From assembly GCF_900109955.1 (NCBI RefSeq), contig NZ_FOJB01000001.1, positions 1,488,001 through 1,552,000 of the forward strand: a DNA stretch of 64,000 nt. The letters are read 5' to 3'. Source of the DNA: Aliiroseovarius sediminilitoris. Its GTDB lineage: Bacteria > Pseudomonadota > Alphaproteobacteria > Rhodobacterales > Rhodobacteraceae. How positions within the stretch are numbered: the stretch's first letter is position 1; each line of letters starts with the position of its first letter. Of this stretch, positions 8,179-16,941 are shown one piece after another. Under the pieces are notes generated by a model, which had not been told where the DNA came from, made no database searches, and worked only from the letters and a program-made list of their open reading frames with translations. Made by a program: the position numbers and the translations under genes.

Positions 8179-8195
8179 CCCTACAGATTGTAGGG
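8179..8195. promoter_or_regulatory. Palindrome between trgB and cysK
   Basis: CCCTACA (8179-8185) and TGTAGGG (8189-8195) form a perfect 7-bp inverted repeat around GAT, 24 bases before the cysK start. It could be a protein-binding site giving cysK separate control from trgAB, or a small hairpin. No T-run follows. Confidence 0.4.
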
Positions 8196-8218
8196 AAACC
8201 GCGACACAGGGGCAGAAG

Positions 8219-9256
8219 ATGGATATCAAGCAGGATCTGGAAGCGACCGTCGGCAATACGCCACTGATCCGACTGAAAAAAGCGTCGGAACAGACAGGTT
8301 GTGAAATTCTTGGCAAGGCGGAGTTCATGAACCCCGGCCAGTCGGTCAAGGACCGGGCAGCGCTGTATATCATCAAGGACGCCGTGGCGCGGGGTGAATT
8401 GAAGCCGGGCGGCACCATTGTCGAAGGCACGGCGGGCAACACCGGCATCGGTTTGGCGCTGGTCGGCGCTTCGATGGGGTTCAAGACGGTGATCGTGATC
8501 CCCGAAACCCAGTCCGAAGAAAAGAAGGACATGCTGCGGCTGGCGGGGGCTGAACTGGTTCAAGTGCCGGCGGCGCCTTATCGCAACCCCAACAATTTCG
8601 TGCATTATTCGCGCCGTCTGGCCGAAAAACTGGCCAAGACCGAACCCAATGGCGTGATCTGGGCCAACCAGTTCGACAACGTCGCCAACCGCGTCGCTCA
8701 TATCGAAACCACCGGTCCCGAGATTTGGGCGCAGACCGGCGGCAAGGTTGACGGGTTTGTCTGCTCGGTCGGGTCGGGTGGCACGCTCGCCGGGGTTGGC
8801 ATGGCATTGCAGCCCAAGGGCGTGAAAATCGGCATTGCAGATCCGATGGGCGCGGGGCTTTACAGCTATTACACCACCGGCGAGATCGCGATGGAGGGCA
8901 GCTCGATTGCGGAAGGGATCGGGCAGGTGCGGATCACCAAGAACCTTGAAGGCTTCACCCCCGACATGGCCTGGCAAGTGCCTGATGAAGAGGCCTTGCC
9001 CCATATTTTCGATCTTTTGCAAGAAGAAGGCCTTTGCCTTGGCGGCTCATCCGGGATCAATGTCGCGGGCGCGATCCGTATGGCCAGGGAAATGGGCCCC
9101 GGACACACCATCGTGACCGTCCTGTGCGACTATGGCACACGCTATCAGTCGAAACTGTTCAATCCGGATTTCCTGCGTGAAAAGGAACTGCCGGTGCCGG
9201 ACTGGCTGGATCGTGGTCCCGCGATGCTTCCCGAGGTGTTTGAGGAAGTCGAATGA
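8219..9256 (+). CDS. cysK: Cysteine synthase (O-acetylserine sulfhydrylase)
   Basis: A 345-residue PLP enzyme that makes cysteine from O-acetylserine and sulfide. The start VGNTPLIRLKKASE, the PLP lysine in NPGQSVKDRAA near residue 44, the substrate loop EGTAGNTGIGLA and the glycine loop GSGGTLAG are complete. It is about 20-30 residues longer than standard CysK owing to the C-terminal part, as in other trgAB-linked copies. ATG 8219 follows a purine-rich GGGGCAGAAG. The ATGA overlap with the MscS gene shows shared translation. Linkage with trgAB fits the idea that cysteine and thiol supply supports tellurite reduction or detoxification; that link is known from R. sphaeroides, not proved here. 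Confidence 0.92.
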   Translation: MDIKQDLEATVGNTPLIRLKKASEQTGCEILGKAEFMNPGQSVKDRAALYIIKDAVARGELKPGGTIVEGTAGNTGIGLALVGASMGFKTVIVIPETQSEEKKDMLRLAGAELVQVPAAPYRNPNNFVHYSRRLAEKLAKTEPNGVIWANQFDNVANRVAHIETTGPEIWAQTGGKVDGFVCSVGSGGTLAGVGMALQPKGVKIGIADPMGAGLYSYYTTGEIAMEGSSIAEGIGQVRITKNLEGFTPDMAWQVPDEEALPHIFDLLQEEGLCLGGSSGINVAGAIRMAREMGPGHTIVTVLCDYGTRYQSKLFNPDFLREKELPVPDWLDRGPAMLPEVFEEVE

Positions 9257-11742
9257 CCCGCCTTCTTGCGGCCGGGTTTGCGGCCTTTCTGCTCATTGTA
9301 ACTGTGTTTGGCGCGCTGGCTCAGGACACAGCCGAGCCGGAAGCAGAGCGCCCCCCGGCCTATGTGGTCAAGGACGACGGATCGCCCGACTATGCGGCGT
9401 GGGAACAGGCTGCGAACCGAGCCGAGCAGGCGATCGAGCAAAACCGGGCGTCCGACAAGGTGCTGGATGATTTGCGGCTGGAACTGACCGACTGGCGCAA
9501 CCTTTTCAGCGAGGCGCAGAAAGAGAACTCGATCCGCATCGACACGCTGAAAATGCAACTGTCGACGCTGGGGCCGGAACCGGAAACCCCGGGGTCTGAA
9601 CCTGCCGTTCTGACCCAGCGCCGCAGCGAGCTGACGACGAAGCTGAATTCGGCAAGATTGCCGGTCCAGGAGGCGGAAGAAGCCTATTCCCGTGCAGATG
9701 TGTTGATCCGGGAAATTGATGCCTTGATGCGGTCGCGACAAACAGATCAGATGCTGGCTCTGGGGCCAAGCCCGGTCAATCTCGCGCTGTGGCCGAAGGC
9801 GTTTACGGATCTCAAGACGACACTGGACCTTGCTGTCGGAGAAGTGCGTGAAAACTGGGGTAGCGACGCCCAGCGGCAGGATCTGCGCTCAGACTTGCCG
9901 CTGACCCTGCTGTTTCTGGTGGTTGCGATCTTGCTGCTGACACGCAGCCGGGTCTGGATCATGCAGCTTGGCAATAAAGTCCGCGAACGGCGCCGCGGAT
10001 CGGCCCGCGGCGTGATTGGCTTTATCGTCTCCATCGGTCAGGTGCTTGCCCCGATGTTCGGGATATTTGTGCTGATGGTGGCACTGAACCTGGCAGGCGT
10101 TCTGGGCCTGCGCGGGCAGGTGATCGCGGACGTTCTGCCTTGGTTTGGGTTCAGCTTGTTCAGCAGCCTGTGGATCGGCACCCGCTTGTTTGCGACAGAA
10201 AGTGGCGGTGCGCCGCTGATCGACCTGCCGCGTGCTGCACTGCGCACCGAGGCACGGGTCAACGTAGCCCTGCTGGGTATGTTGCTGGGTATATGGCCCA
10301 TTCTGACCAGCTTGTCTGACCACGAAGGGTATGCCGGCGGCACCTTCGCTGTCCTGTCCTTCCCGGCCATCGTAGCGACCGGATATCTTCTGATGCGGGT
10401 GGGCCGAACTTTGCGGCAGCATATTCAGGTCCAGTCAGATGGTGAGACGAAGACCTTCCGCGAACGGGCTGTGGTGTTGATGGGTCAGGCGTGTGCGGTC
10501 GTCGGGATCGCTGCGCCCGTGCTGGCGGCGATTGGATACACCACTTTGGCCTCGTCCATCCTGTTCCCCATGGTTTTGACCATGGGCATGATTGCGGTTC
10601 TGTCCTTGTTGCATGTCTTCCTGATCAATGTTTACGGCGTCGTGCGAAAGATCGACGAAAAAGAAGCGGATCAGGCCCTGCTGCCGGTTCTGATGACATC
10701 GGTTCTGGTGCTGTTGTCGTTGCCCATCCTGGCTCTGATCTGGGGTGTGCGTCCGACCGAATTATCCGAGCTCTGGACCACGTTCCAGCAAGGGTTCCAA
10801 CTGGGCGAAGCGCGTGTGACACCACGCTCGTTCATGATCTTCGCGTTGATTTTCGGCATCGGGTATGTCGCCACGCGGGCGACCCAGTCGGCCTTGCGCA
10901 GCTCTATCCTGCCGAAAACCCGGCTGGACAAGGGTGGCCAGAACGCCATCGCGGTCGGCGTGGGATATCTGGGCATTTTCCTTGCAGCGGTGATCGCAAT
11001 CACGACGGCGGGCATCGACCTGAGTTCGATTGCAATTATCGCCGGTGCCCTGTCGGTCGGCATCGGGTTTGGCCTTCAGACCATCGTGTCCAACTTTGTG
11101 TCCGGTATCATCCTGTTGATCGAGCGGCCGATCTCGGAAGGCGATTGGATCGAAGTCGGCGGACAGATGGGCTATGTGCGCGATATCTCGGTGCGCGCCA
11201 CCCGGATCGAGACGTTCGATCGCACCGATGTGATCCTGCCAAACAGCGACCTTGTCTCAGGGGTGGTGACGAACTACACGCGCGGCAATTCAATCGGGCG
11301 GGTAATCATACCGGTCGGTGTTGCCTATGGGTCCGATACCCGGAGGATCGAGGCCATATTGCTTGAGATTGCCGAGAACCACCCGATGGTGACAGTGTCT
11401 CCGCCGCCATCCGTTGTCTTCCAGGGTTTTGGTGCCGACAGTCTGGATTTTGAAATCCGGGCAATCCTGAGCGACGTGAATTTCATGCTCAGCGTGAAAA
11501 GCGAAATCAATCACGAGATTGCAAAACGGTTTGTCGAGGAAGGCATCGAGATTCCGTTTGCACAACGCGACATCTGGCTGCGCAATCCCGAGGCGTTGGT
11601 GGGACGGCCTGAAGTCAAGGCCCCCGCCGCAACAACCGAAGCAGTATCGCCCGCCGCGTCGCCCCCCAAAGATATGCTGACCGCCGAGGATATGCCGGGC
11701 GCCGAAAGCTCGGACGCCGAGGATGGAGACAGCGATGACTGA
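9253..11742 (+). CDS. Large mechanosensitive channel, MscS family with DUF3772-like domain
   Basis: An 829-residue inner-membrane protein. Residues 1-24 are a signal peptide ending ALAQ. A periplasmic helical region (about 25-210, with repeated Gln/Glu-rich helices and a DUF3772-like part) is followed by about ten membrane segments. The MscS core lies near residues 560-760: a glycine-rich pore helix (GALSVGIGFGLQTIVSNFVSG split across two helices), then ISEGDWIEVGG and the beta domain with VILPNSDLVSG. The last 60 residues are an acidic, Ala/Pro/Asp-rich tail. The architecture resembles MscK/YbdG-type large channels that release solutes on hypo-osmotic shock. It overlaps cysK by four bases, and alaX overlaps its end by eight. 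Confidence 0.88.
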   Translation: MTRLLAAGFAAFLLIVTVFGALAQDTAEPEAERPPAYVVKDDGSPDYAAWEQAANRAEQAIEQNRASDKVLDDLRLELTDWRNLFSEAQKENSIRIDTLKMQLSTLGPEPETPGSEPAVLTQRRSELTTKLNSARLPVQEAEEAYSRADVLIREIDALMRSRQTDQMLALGPSPVNLALWPKAFTDLKTTLDLAVGEVRENWGSDAQRQDLRSDLPLTLLFLVVAILLLTRSRVWIMQLGNKVRERRRGSARGVIGFIVSIGQVLAPMFGIFVLMVALNLAGVLGLRGQVIADVLPWFGFSLFSSLWIGTRLFATESGGAPLIDLPRAALRTEARVNVALLGMLLGIWPILTSLSDHEGYAGGTFAVLSFPAIVATGYLLMRVGRTLRQHIQVQSDGETKTFRERAVVLMGQACAVVGIAAPVLAAIGYTTLASSILFPMVLTMGMIAVLSLLHVFLINVYGVVRKIDEKEADQALLPVLMTSVLVLLSLPILALIWGVRPTELSELWTTFQQGFQLGEARVTPRSFMIFALIFGIGYVATRATQSALRSSILPKTRLDKGGQNAIAVGVGYLGIFLAAVIAITTAGIDLSSIAIIAGALSVGIGFGLQTIVSNFVSGIILLIERPISEGDWIEVGGQMGYVRDISVRATRIETFDRTDVILPNSDLVSGVVTNYTRGNSIGRVIIPVGVAYGSDTRRIEAILLEIAENHPMVTVSPPPSVVFQGFGADSLDFEIRAILSDVNFMLSVKSEINHEIAKRFVEEGIEIPFAQRDIWLRNPEALVGRPEVKAPAATTEAVSPAASPPKDMLTAEDMPGAESSDAEDGDSDD

Positions 11743-12451
11743 CGCATTGTTTCGGCAAGACGCTTATCTGCGACAGGCATCAGGACAGGTCGTGTCACAT
11801 GCCGATCGCGGTGTGGTGCTTGACCAGTCAGTTTTCTATCCAAACGGGGGCGGACAGCCGGGGGATCGTGGCACCCTGACCTGGGATGATGGGGCGATGG
11901 TCGTGATCAACGCGCTGAAAGGTGAGGGCGACGACATCGCCCTTGTGCCTGAAGAAGGTGCTGTGTTGCCGCCAGTTGGTACGATGGTCACGCAATCGCT
12001 CGATTGGGCTCAGCGTTTGCGCCATATGCGGATGCACACGGCGCTGCATCTTCTGTCCGTTGTCATTCCTTTGCCGGTCACGGGTGGCCAGATCGGGGCC
12101 GGGAAGTCGCGCCTCGATTTCGCGATGGACGAACCGCCCGAGGACAAGCAGGCACTGGAAGACGCGCTGAATGCACTGATCGCCCGTGATTTGGAAGTGT
12201 CCGAGCGTTGGATCACAGATGCAGAACTCGACGCCAATCCAGGTCTGGTGAAAACCATGTCCGTTCAACCGCCAAAAGGGGCAGGGCAGGTGCGCCTTGT
12301 CCGGATCGGCACGGAGGCCGAGCAAATTGACCTGCAACCCTGCGGTGGCACCCATGTCCGCCGCACCTCAGAGATCGGGCAGGTCCGCTTCGGCAAGGTT
12401 GAAAAGAAAAGCCGCCTGAACCGCCGGTTCAACATTCATCTTGCGGATTGA
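11735..12451 (+). CDS. AlaX-type alanyl-tRNA editing protein
   Basis: A 238-residue stand-alone editing protein that hydrolyses mischarged Ser- or Gly-tRNA(Ala). The zinc ligands are visible as HTALH (about residues 97-101) and CGGTH (about 204-208), the two halves of the AlaRS editing site. The N-terminal barrel contains [13 protein letters not shown], typical of AlaX-II. ATG 11735 overlaps the end of the channel gene; GGATGGAGA at 11721-11729 serves as the binding site. No aminoacylation domain is present, so it is not a fragment of AlaRS. A tRNA-Ser gene lies 126 bases downstream, probably by chance. Confidence 0.9.
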   Translation: MTDALFRQDAYLRQASGQVVSHADRGVVLDQSVFYPNGGGQPGDRGTLTWDDGAMVVINALKGEGDDIALVPEEGAVLPPVGTMVTQSLDWAQRLRHMRMHTALHLLSVVIPLPVTGGQIGAGKSRLDFAMDEPPEDKQALEDALNALIARDLEVSERWITDAELDANPGLVKTMSVQPPKGAGQVRLVRIGTEAEQIDLQPCGGTHVRRTSEIGQVRFGKVEKKSRLNRRFNIHLAD

Positions 12452-12540
12452 TCAAGGCGATAAGGCTGAGGCCTGTAATCGGGATTTTGAAGGGCGAAAT
12501 TGGTCACGCCACAATCCTTTCGGAAAATCACAATGACGGC

Positions 12541-12569
12541 TTGAACCCGCTTGGCTTTTTGCTGTAGCA
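12541..12569 (+). promoter_or_regulatory. Possible promoter of the tRNA-Ser gene
   Basis: TTGAAC at 12541-12546 and TGTAGC at 12563-12568 are spaced by 16 bases and lie about ten bases before the mature tRNA 5' end at 12578. The -10 element is a poor match to the consensus, so this is a weak call based mainly on position. Confidence 0.35.
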
Positions 12570-12577
12570 ACGCCCTC

Positions 12578-12667
12578 GGAGCGGTGGCCGAGTGGTCGAA
12601 GGCGCACGCCTGGAAAGTGTGTAGGCGGGGAACCGTCTCGAGGGTTCGAATCCCTTCCGCTCCGCCA
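12578..12667 (+). tRNA. tRNA-Ser (anticodon GGA)
   Basis: A 90-base class II tRNA. The acceptor stem GGAGCGG (12578-12584) pairs with CCGCTCC (12657-12663), followed by discriminator G and encoded CCA (12665-12667). The anticodon loop CTGGAAA at 12610-12616 carries GGA at 12612-12614, closed by a CACGC/GTGTG stem with one G-T pair. A long variable arm precedes the T arm with GGTTCGAATCC. It reads serine codons UCC and UCU. It is followed by an integration-like region (see 13058-14257). Confidence 0.97.
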
Positions 12668-13057
12668 TTATCCCCATTGCGAACCAGTTACACCGCCCTG
12701 ACGGGCACGGATTTTTCCGTGTTATCAAAGGGGTTTGCGGGGAGCGACCGGACCTCTTAGACGCGCTTCCAGGCTGAAGTTAGGCTCAGAATGGCCCTCA
12801 GTCTCAGTTTGGGCGAACCTAGCCCGTTCCGGTTCGGCCCGCTTTTATTATTACCTTTCAATGCTTTGATGCCAAACCCCGCCAAAACCCAAACGCGCGT
12901 TCCGAACGATATCGATGGCAACATAGACGGAACACGCAGTAGGCGCGTTGCTCGGGATGCCAACGTAAACCGGCGGATTTCTTGGGCGGGTTCGCATCCC
13001 AATCCCCCAACCGAAACCGCTAATGACAAATGATTTTCCCGCGTCTAGCCTGGCCGC
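12668..13057. other. 390-base gap between tRNA-Ser and the DUF3883 gene
   Basis: No convincing gene is seen; short frames on both strands have low-complexity products and no ribosome site. The stretch contains a hairpin with a T-rich tail at 12811-12848. I looked for a second copy of the tRNA 3' end (an attachment repeat) up to 14.3 kb and did not see one. Confidence 0.5.
12811..12848 (+). terminator. Terminator-like hairpin
   Basis: GGGCGAACC (12811-12819) pairs with GGTTCGGCCC (12831-12840), leaving one bulged G, and is followed by GCTTTTATTATTA. The stem and T-rich tail fit an intrinsic terminator on the plus strand, downstream of tRNA-Ser but about 140 bases away. Confidence 0.45.
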
Positions 13058-13888
13058 ATGTCGAACGGGGCCTGGACAGATGCAGAGAACGACCTGATCG
13101 TCGCGGACTACTTCGCGATGCTGGCTGCGGACTTTGCTGGCCAGTCCTATAACAAGTCCGCGCACAATCGCGGTCTTCAGAGCCAGATCGACCGCAACCG
13201 CAGTTCGATTGAATTCAAGCACCAGAACATCAGCGCGGTTCTCAGGGCCCTCGGAGAGGACTGGATCCCCGGCTACAAGCCCGCGCAAAACTACCAGGGC
13301 ACACTAGAAGATGCGGTGGTGCGTTGGCTGGAACTCAACCCTGGCTGGCTGTCCCGCATTCCCGACCGGCCCGCGATGGGCCTCCGCGAGGCGGCTCAAC
13401 TTTGGATTGGACCGCCCCCGACGCTCCGCAACCAACCGCCTCCGGCTGAACTTGAGCAAACCATCGCCACCGCCCGCAAATTCGATGTGGCGGAGCGTGA
13501 TGAGCGCAACTGCGCGCTTGGCCGGGCGGGAGAAGAACGCGCGCTGGCGCATGAGAAAGGGGTGCTGGCTGGCGCCGGGCGTTCCGATCTTGCATCGAAG
13601 GTCAGGTGGGTCTCGGAGGAGGATGGCGATGGCGCGGGGTATGATATCGCCAGTTATGCGCCGGATGGTCGGCCCCGTCTGATCGAAGTGAAGACGACCA
13701 ACGGCTGGGAACGCACACCATTCCATATTTCGCGGAACGAGCTGGCTGTTGCCGACGAACGGCGGGCGGACTGGTGCCTCATGCGGCTCTATCACTTTGC
13801 ACGCGAGCCGAAGGCGTTCGAACTGCGCCCGCCGCTCGACGCCCACGTGTCGCTGACCGCCACGAGTTTTCAGGCCAGCTTTCACTGA
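13058..13888 (+). CDS. DUF3883 domain-containing protein
   Basis: A 276-residue soluble protein. The C-terminal 110 residues match DUF3883: YDIASYAPDGRPRLIEVKTT, then FHISRNEL and a final beta/alpha unit. The IEVK(T)T element is the core of a PD-(D/E)XK-like nuclease fold (Asp at YDIASY, Glu-x-Lys in IEVKTT), and DUF3883 is often found in mobile and defence loci. The N-terminal half has WTDAENDLIVADYFAML and SAHNR, a helical region with no name I know. The ATG at 13058 has no clear ribosome site. Location between a tRNA and a recombinase remnant suggests acquired DNA. A role in DNA protection is inferred from the family, not shown. Confidence 0.7.
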   Translation: MSNGAWTDAENDLIVADYFAMLAADFAGQSYNKSAHNRGLQSQIDRNRSSIEFKHQNISAVLRALGEDWIPGYKPAQNYQGTLEDAVVRWLELNPGWLSRIPDRPAMGLREAAQLWIGPPPTLRNQPPPAELEQTIATARKFDVAERDERNCALGRAGEERALAHEKGVLAGAGRSDLASKVRWVSEEDGDGAGYDIASYAPDGRPRLIEVKTTNGWERTPFHISRNELAVADERRADWCLMRLYHFAREPKAFELRPPLDAHVSLTATSFQASFH

Positions 13889-13891
13889 GCG

Positions 13892-14257
13892 TCAGTCAAA
13901 CACCCGCCCCGGTTGCTCGGCCCACGGCAGTTCCGCCACGCCGCAGAGATCGAAGATCGACAGCACCGTGGGCTCGCGCCGCAGGACCAGCCGTTCCAGC
14001 ACCGATGGCGCGAGCCATGCCAGCCGGATCACGCGGCTGACGTAGCGGTCGGAGATGCCTTCCTCTCTGGCGAGATCGGCGATGGTGGTAACGTCGCCAC
14101 GCTCAAGCCTGTGCCGCCAGTGCCACGCGCGCCCGATGGCGCGCAGCAGGCGGGCGTCCTGGCCGCGATCCATGGCAACTTCGATTTCCTTGGGCGGCAG
14201 GATGCGAGGGCGGCCCCGTGATGATGATGGGCGACGGCGTGAACGACGCGCCCTCAA
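13892..14257 (-). pseudogene. C-terminal fragment of a recombinase-like protein
   Basis: A 121-residue frame ending at 13892 resembles the C-terminal tail of serine-recombinase/resolvase-like proteins of alphaproteobacteria: a basic N-terminal stretch, RPRILPP, ARAWHWRHRLERGD, a helix-turn-helix (IADLAREEGISDRYVSRVIRLA) and a final LP.WAEQ-like end. The catalytic domain is missing. The only start is a TTG at 14257; the frame stays open for some 20 codons further left with no family match, so I read this as a truncated remnant. A free-standing small DNA-binding protein is possible. It converges on the DUF3883 gene, with three bases between stops. Confidence 0.55.
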
Positions 14258-14335
14258 GCAACTGACATTGATGCTTCCCGAAGATTTTGTGTCAGAATCG
14301 TTCCTGCGGTGTGAATAATCAGATATTTACATCCT

Positions 14336-16849
14336 ATGGATATTGTTATCGTCACGACCGTTATCGCGTCGCTTTTTCTTGTCATAGGAGTAGCAGAGCC
14401 ACTGGCCGCGCGCCTGCGCCTGCCTTACAGCGCAATTCTTGCAATCCTCGGCATTCTCATCGGGTCGTTTGCGATTTTCTTCCTTCGCACGGAACTGACG
14501 GATGCACTTAATCCTGTGGCGGAAGCGATAATAGGGCTGCCGATCAGGTCGAATGTCTTTCTTTATGTGTTCCTGCCAACGCTTCTGTTCCAAGCCACAC
14601 TGGGCATGAACTTTCGCCGGATGCTTGACGATTGGGTGCCCATCATGGTTCTTGCGGTCGTCGCGGTGGTCGTTGCAACGCTCAGTGTCGGGTATGCACT
14701 GTCGTGGACCAGCGCCTTGCCTCTGGCCGCATGCCTTCTGATCGGAGCCATCGTATCAACGACGGATCCTTCGGCAGTGGTCTCGATCTTTCGCTCGATC
14801 TCTGCCCCCCGACGCCTTTCCCGGATCATCGAAGGCGAAAGTCTTCTGAACGATGCCGCAGCCATCGCACTTTTCGGACTGTTTTCGGGGTTCGTGATGC
14901 TGGGTGTGCCTGACCCCAAACTTGGCGATGCGCTTGCCCAGTTTCCCGTCCTGATCGTAGGGGGGGCGTTGACTGGTTGGCTGGCGGCACGCATTGCGAT
15001 CTGGATCATGGCGCTGTTCAGCTCACATGAACTTGCACTGATTTCCGTGTCCGTTGCCCTGCCTTACCTCGCCTACATTGTCGCAGAGCAAAGCATTGGT
15101 GCTTCGGGCGTGATTGCGGTCGTGGCGGCAGGATTGACCCTGAACCTGACCGGACCCGGCCGTTTGCCGCCGCAGGCGTGGAAGAATCTGCGCGAGGTCT
15201 GGGATCTTCTGGCGCATTGGGCGGGTGCGCTGATCTTTATTTTGGCGGCACTTCTGATCCCCCGATTGCTTGAAGATGTCCGGATCAGCGATTTTGTCCT
15301 GATCGGAGTCGTGATTGTTGCTGCGGTCGCGGCGCGGGCCGTGATCCTTTTCGGTCTGCTGCCGTTGCTGACGCTTTTGCGTGTCTCACCGTCGGTCGAG
15401 CGGCCGTATCGGACGGCCATCCTTTGGGGCGGGCTGCGCGGTGCCGTAACGTTGGCGCTGGCGCTGGCCGTAACCGAAAGCTTGCGTGTGCCGGTCGAAG
15501 TGAAGCGCCTGGTCGGTATCCTCGCCACCGGGTTCACACTTTTCACGCTGCTCGTTCAGGGCACGACGCTCCGCTCGGTTGTGCGTTGGCTTGGTCTTGA
15601 TCGGCTGTCCGCGATCGACGAGGCGATTTCCCGGCAGGTCGTTGCCGTGGCCCTTCAAACCGTCCGCGAGGATGTGGCACGCACGACTGAAGATTATTCC
15701 TTGACGCATGATGTCGTTCGATCAGAAGCGAAGGCTTTCGGTGATCGTCTGGATCAGGCCGTCAAAACAGCTGAAGACAGTGATGATATCCTTGATCGGG
15801 ACCGGATCACGCTGGGGCTGATCGCGCTTGCCGGTTTCGAGCGTGATACGATCCTTGCCCGCGTCCGAGAGCGCACAATCTCTGCCCGAATGGCAGAACA
15901 GACCCTGTTGGATGCCGACCGGTTGATTGAAGGGGCGCGCTCGGGCGGGCGCAGCGGCTATCAACGGGCGGCGCGGCGCGCTGTCGGCTATGGTCGGACG
16001 CTGCGTGTTGCGGTTATGCTTCACAACAAGATCGGCTTGTCAGCGCCTCTTGTTCGGATGACGGCAGACCGCTTCGAACGGCTGCTGTCACAGCGATTGA
16101 TTTTACGCGATCTCGATCTGTTCATTGACGGTCGTATTCGCCGTATCCATGGCAGGCGAGTCGCAGACCTTCTGAATGAATTACTGACCCGGAGGATCGA
16201 ACTGGTGGAGGCGGCAATGGATGGGCTGCGTTTGCAATACCCGGGATACGCAGAGGAGTTGGAGCGCCGCTTCATTCGGCGCACATCGTTGCGGTTTGAA
16301 GAACGGGAGTATTCTGCCATGCGCGAAGACGGTCTGATCGGCGCAGAGGTTTACACCAGCTTGATGCAAGACCTGACCATGCGGCGCGATGCCGCCGAAG
16401 GTCGCCCGCCGCTGGATATCGCGTTGAAACGGTTCGAACTCATCCGGCAATTTCCATTGTTTGCCGATCTTGACGACAAGGCCGTCAAGCGGCTGGGGCG
16501 GGCGTTGAAGACCCAATATTTCAACCCGGACAGTGTAATCTTGCACAAGGACGGCACAGTCAAAAGCGTGTTCTTCATTGCCTCGGGCGCGGTGGAATTG
16601 GAAAGCGCAGGCCAAAAGTGGCGCTTGGGCCGAGGCGAAATGTTTGGGCAGGTTGCCATTCTGACAAAAAACACCCGCCGCGCAGAAGTGCGTGCCATTG
16701 CGCCATCCTCGCTTTTGGTTCTTGATGTCGCCCGGTTCCGGTCGCTGCTCAAGAAAAGCGTCGCCTTGCAAAAAGCGGTCCGCGCCAGCGCAGAGCAACG
16801 CGGCATTGATCCTGATATACTTCTGATGGAGCACACGAAGGGAGCCTGA
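14336..16849 (+). CDS. NhaP-type sodium/proton antiporter with C-terminal cyclic-nucleotide-binding domain
   Basis: An 837-residue membrane protein. Residues 1-410 form the CPA1 antiporter core with about 12 membrane segments; STTDPSAVVSIF near residue 140 and EGESLLNDAAAIALF near residue 165 carry the ion-binding Asp residues. Residues 420-690 are a long helical cytoplasmic region rich in Arg and Glu. Residues about 704-811 match a CAP_ED/cNMP-binding domain (FPLFADLDDKAVKRLG, then a glycine-rich beta roll and GEMFGQVAIL). It probably exchanges Na+ or K+ for protons, gated by a nucleotide or acting as a sensor. The ATG at 14336 has no strong binding site. It stands alone, convergent with the malonyl-CoA synthetase operon. 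Confidence 0.88.
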   Translation: MDIVIVTTVIASLFLVIGVAEPLAARLRLPYSAILAILGILIGSFAIFFLRTELTDALNPVAEAIIGLPIRSNVFLYVFLPTLLFQATLGMNFRRMLDDWVPIMVLAVVAVVVATLSVGYALSWTSALPLAACLLIGAIVSTTDPSAVVSIFRSISAPRRLSRIIEGESLLNDAAAIALFGLFSGFVMLGVPDPKLGDALAQFPVLIVGGALTGWLAARIAIWIMALFSSHELALISVSVALPYLAYIVAEQSIGASGVIAVVAAGLTLNLTGPGRLPPQAWKNLREVWDLLAHWAGALIFILAALLIPRLLEDVRISDFVLIGVVIVAAVAARAVILFGLLPLLTLLRVSPSVERPYRTAILWGGLRGAVTLALALAVTESLRVPVEVKRLVGILATGFTLFTLLVQGTTLRSVVRWLGLDRLSAIDEAISRQVVAVALQTVREDVARTTEDYSLTHDVVRSEAKAFGDRLDQAVKTAEDSDDILDRDRITLGLIALAGFERDTILARVRERTISARMAEQTLLDADRLIEGARSGGRSGYQRAARRAVGYGRTLRVAVMLHNKIGLSAPLVRMTADRFERLLSQRLILRDLDLFIDGRIRRIHGRRVADLLNELLTRRIELVEAAMDGLRLQYPGYAEELERRFIRRTSLRFEEREYSAMREDGLIGAEVYTSLMQDLTMRRDAAEGRPPLDIALKRFELIRQFPLFADLDDKAVKRLGRALKTQYFNPDSVILHKDGTVKSVFFIASGAVELESAGQKWRLGRGEMFGQVAILTKNTRRAEVRAIAPSSLLVLDVARFRSLLKKSVALQKAVRASAEQRGIDPDILLMEHTKGA

Positions 16850-16941
16850 CCACGGGCAGCCCAAATGGGACCGAGGGCAAGAAAGCGCAACCGGTCTACA
16901 AGTCGAACAGCGGCGATCCCCGGACGTGAGAGAATAGTTCG

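Noticed and set aside
12757-13033. Short frames on both strands after tRNA-Ser
   Set aside because: Low-complexity products, no ribosome site and a terminator-like hairpin in the same bases make them unlikely.
13892-14257. A complete recombinase gene
   Set aside because: The frame covers only the C-terminal part; the catalytic domain is absent and the only start is a TTG. I kept it as a remnant.
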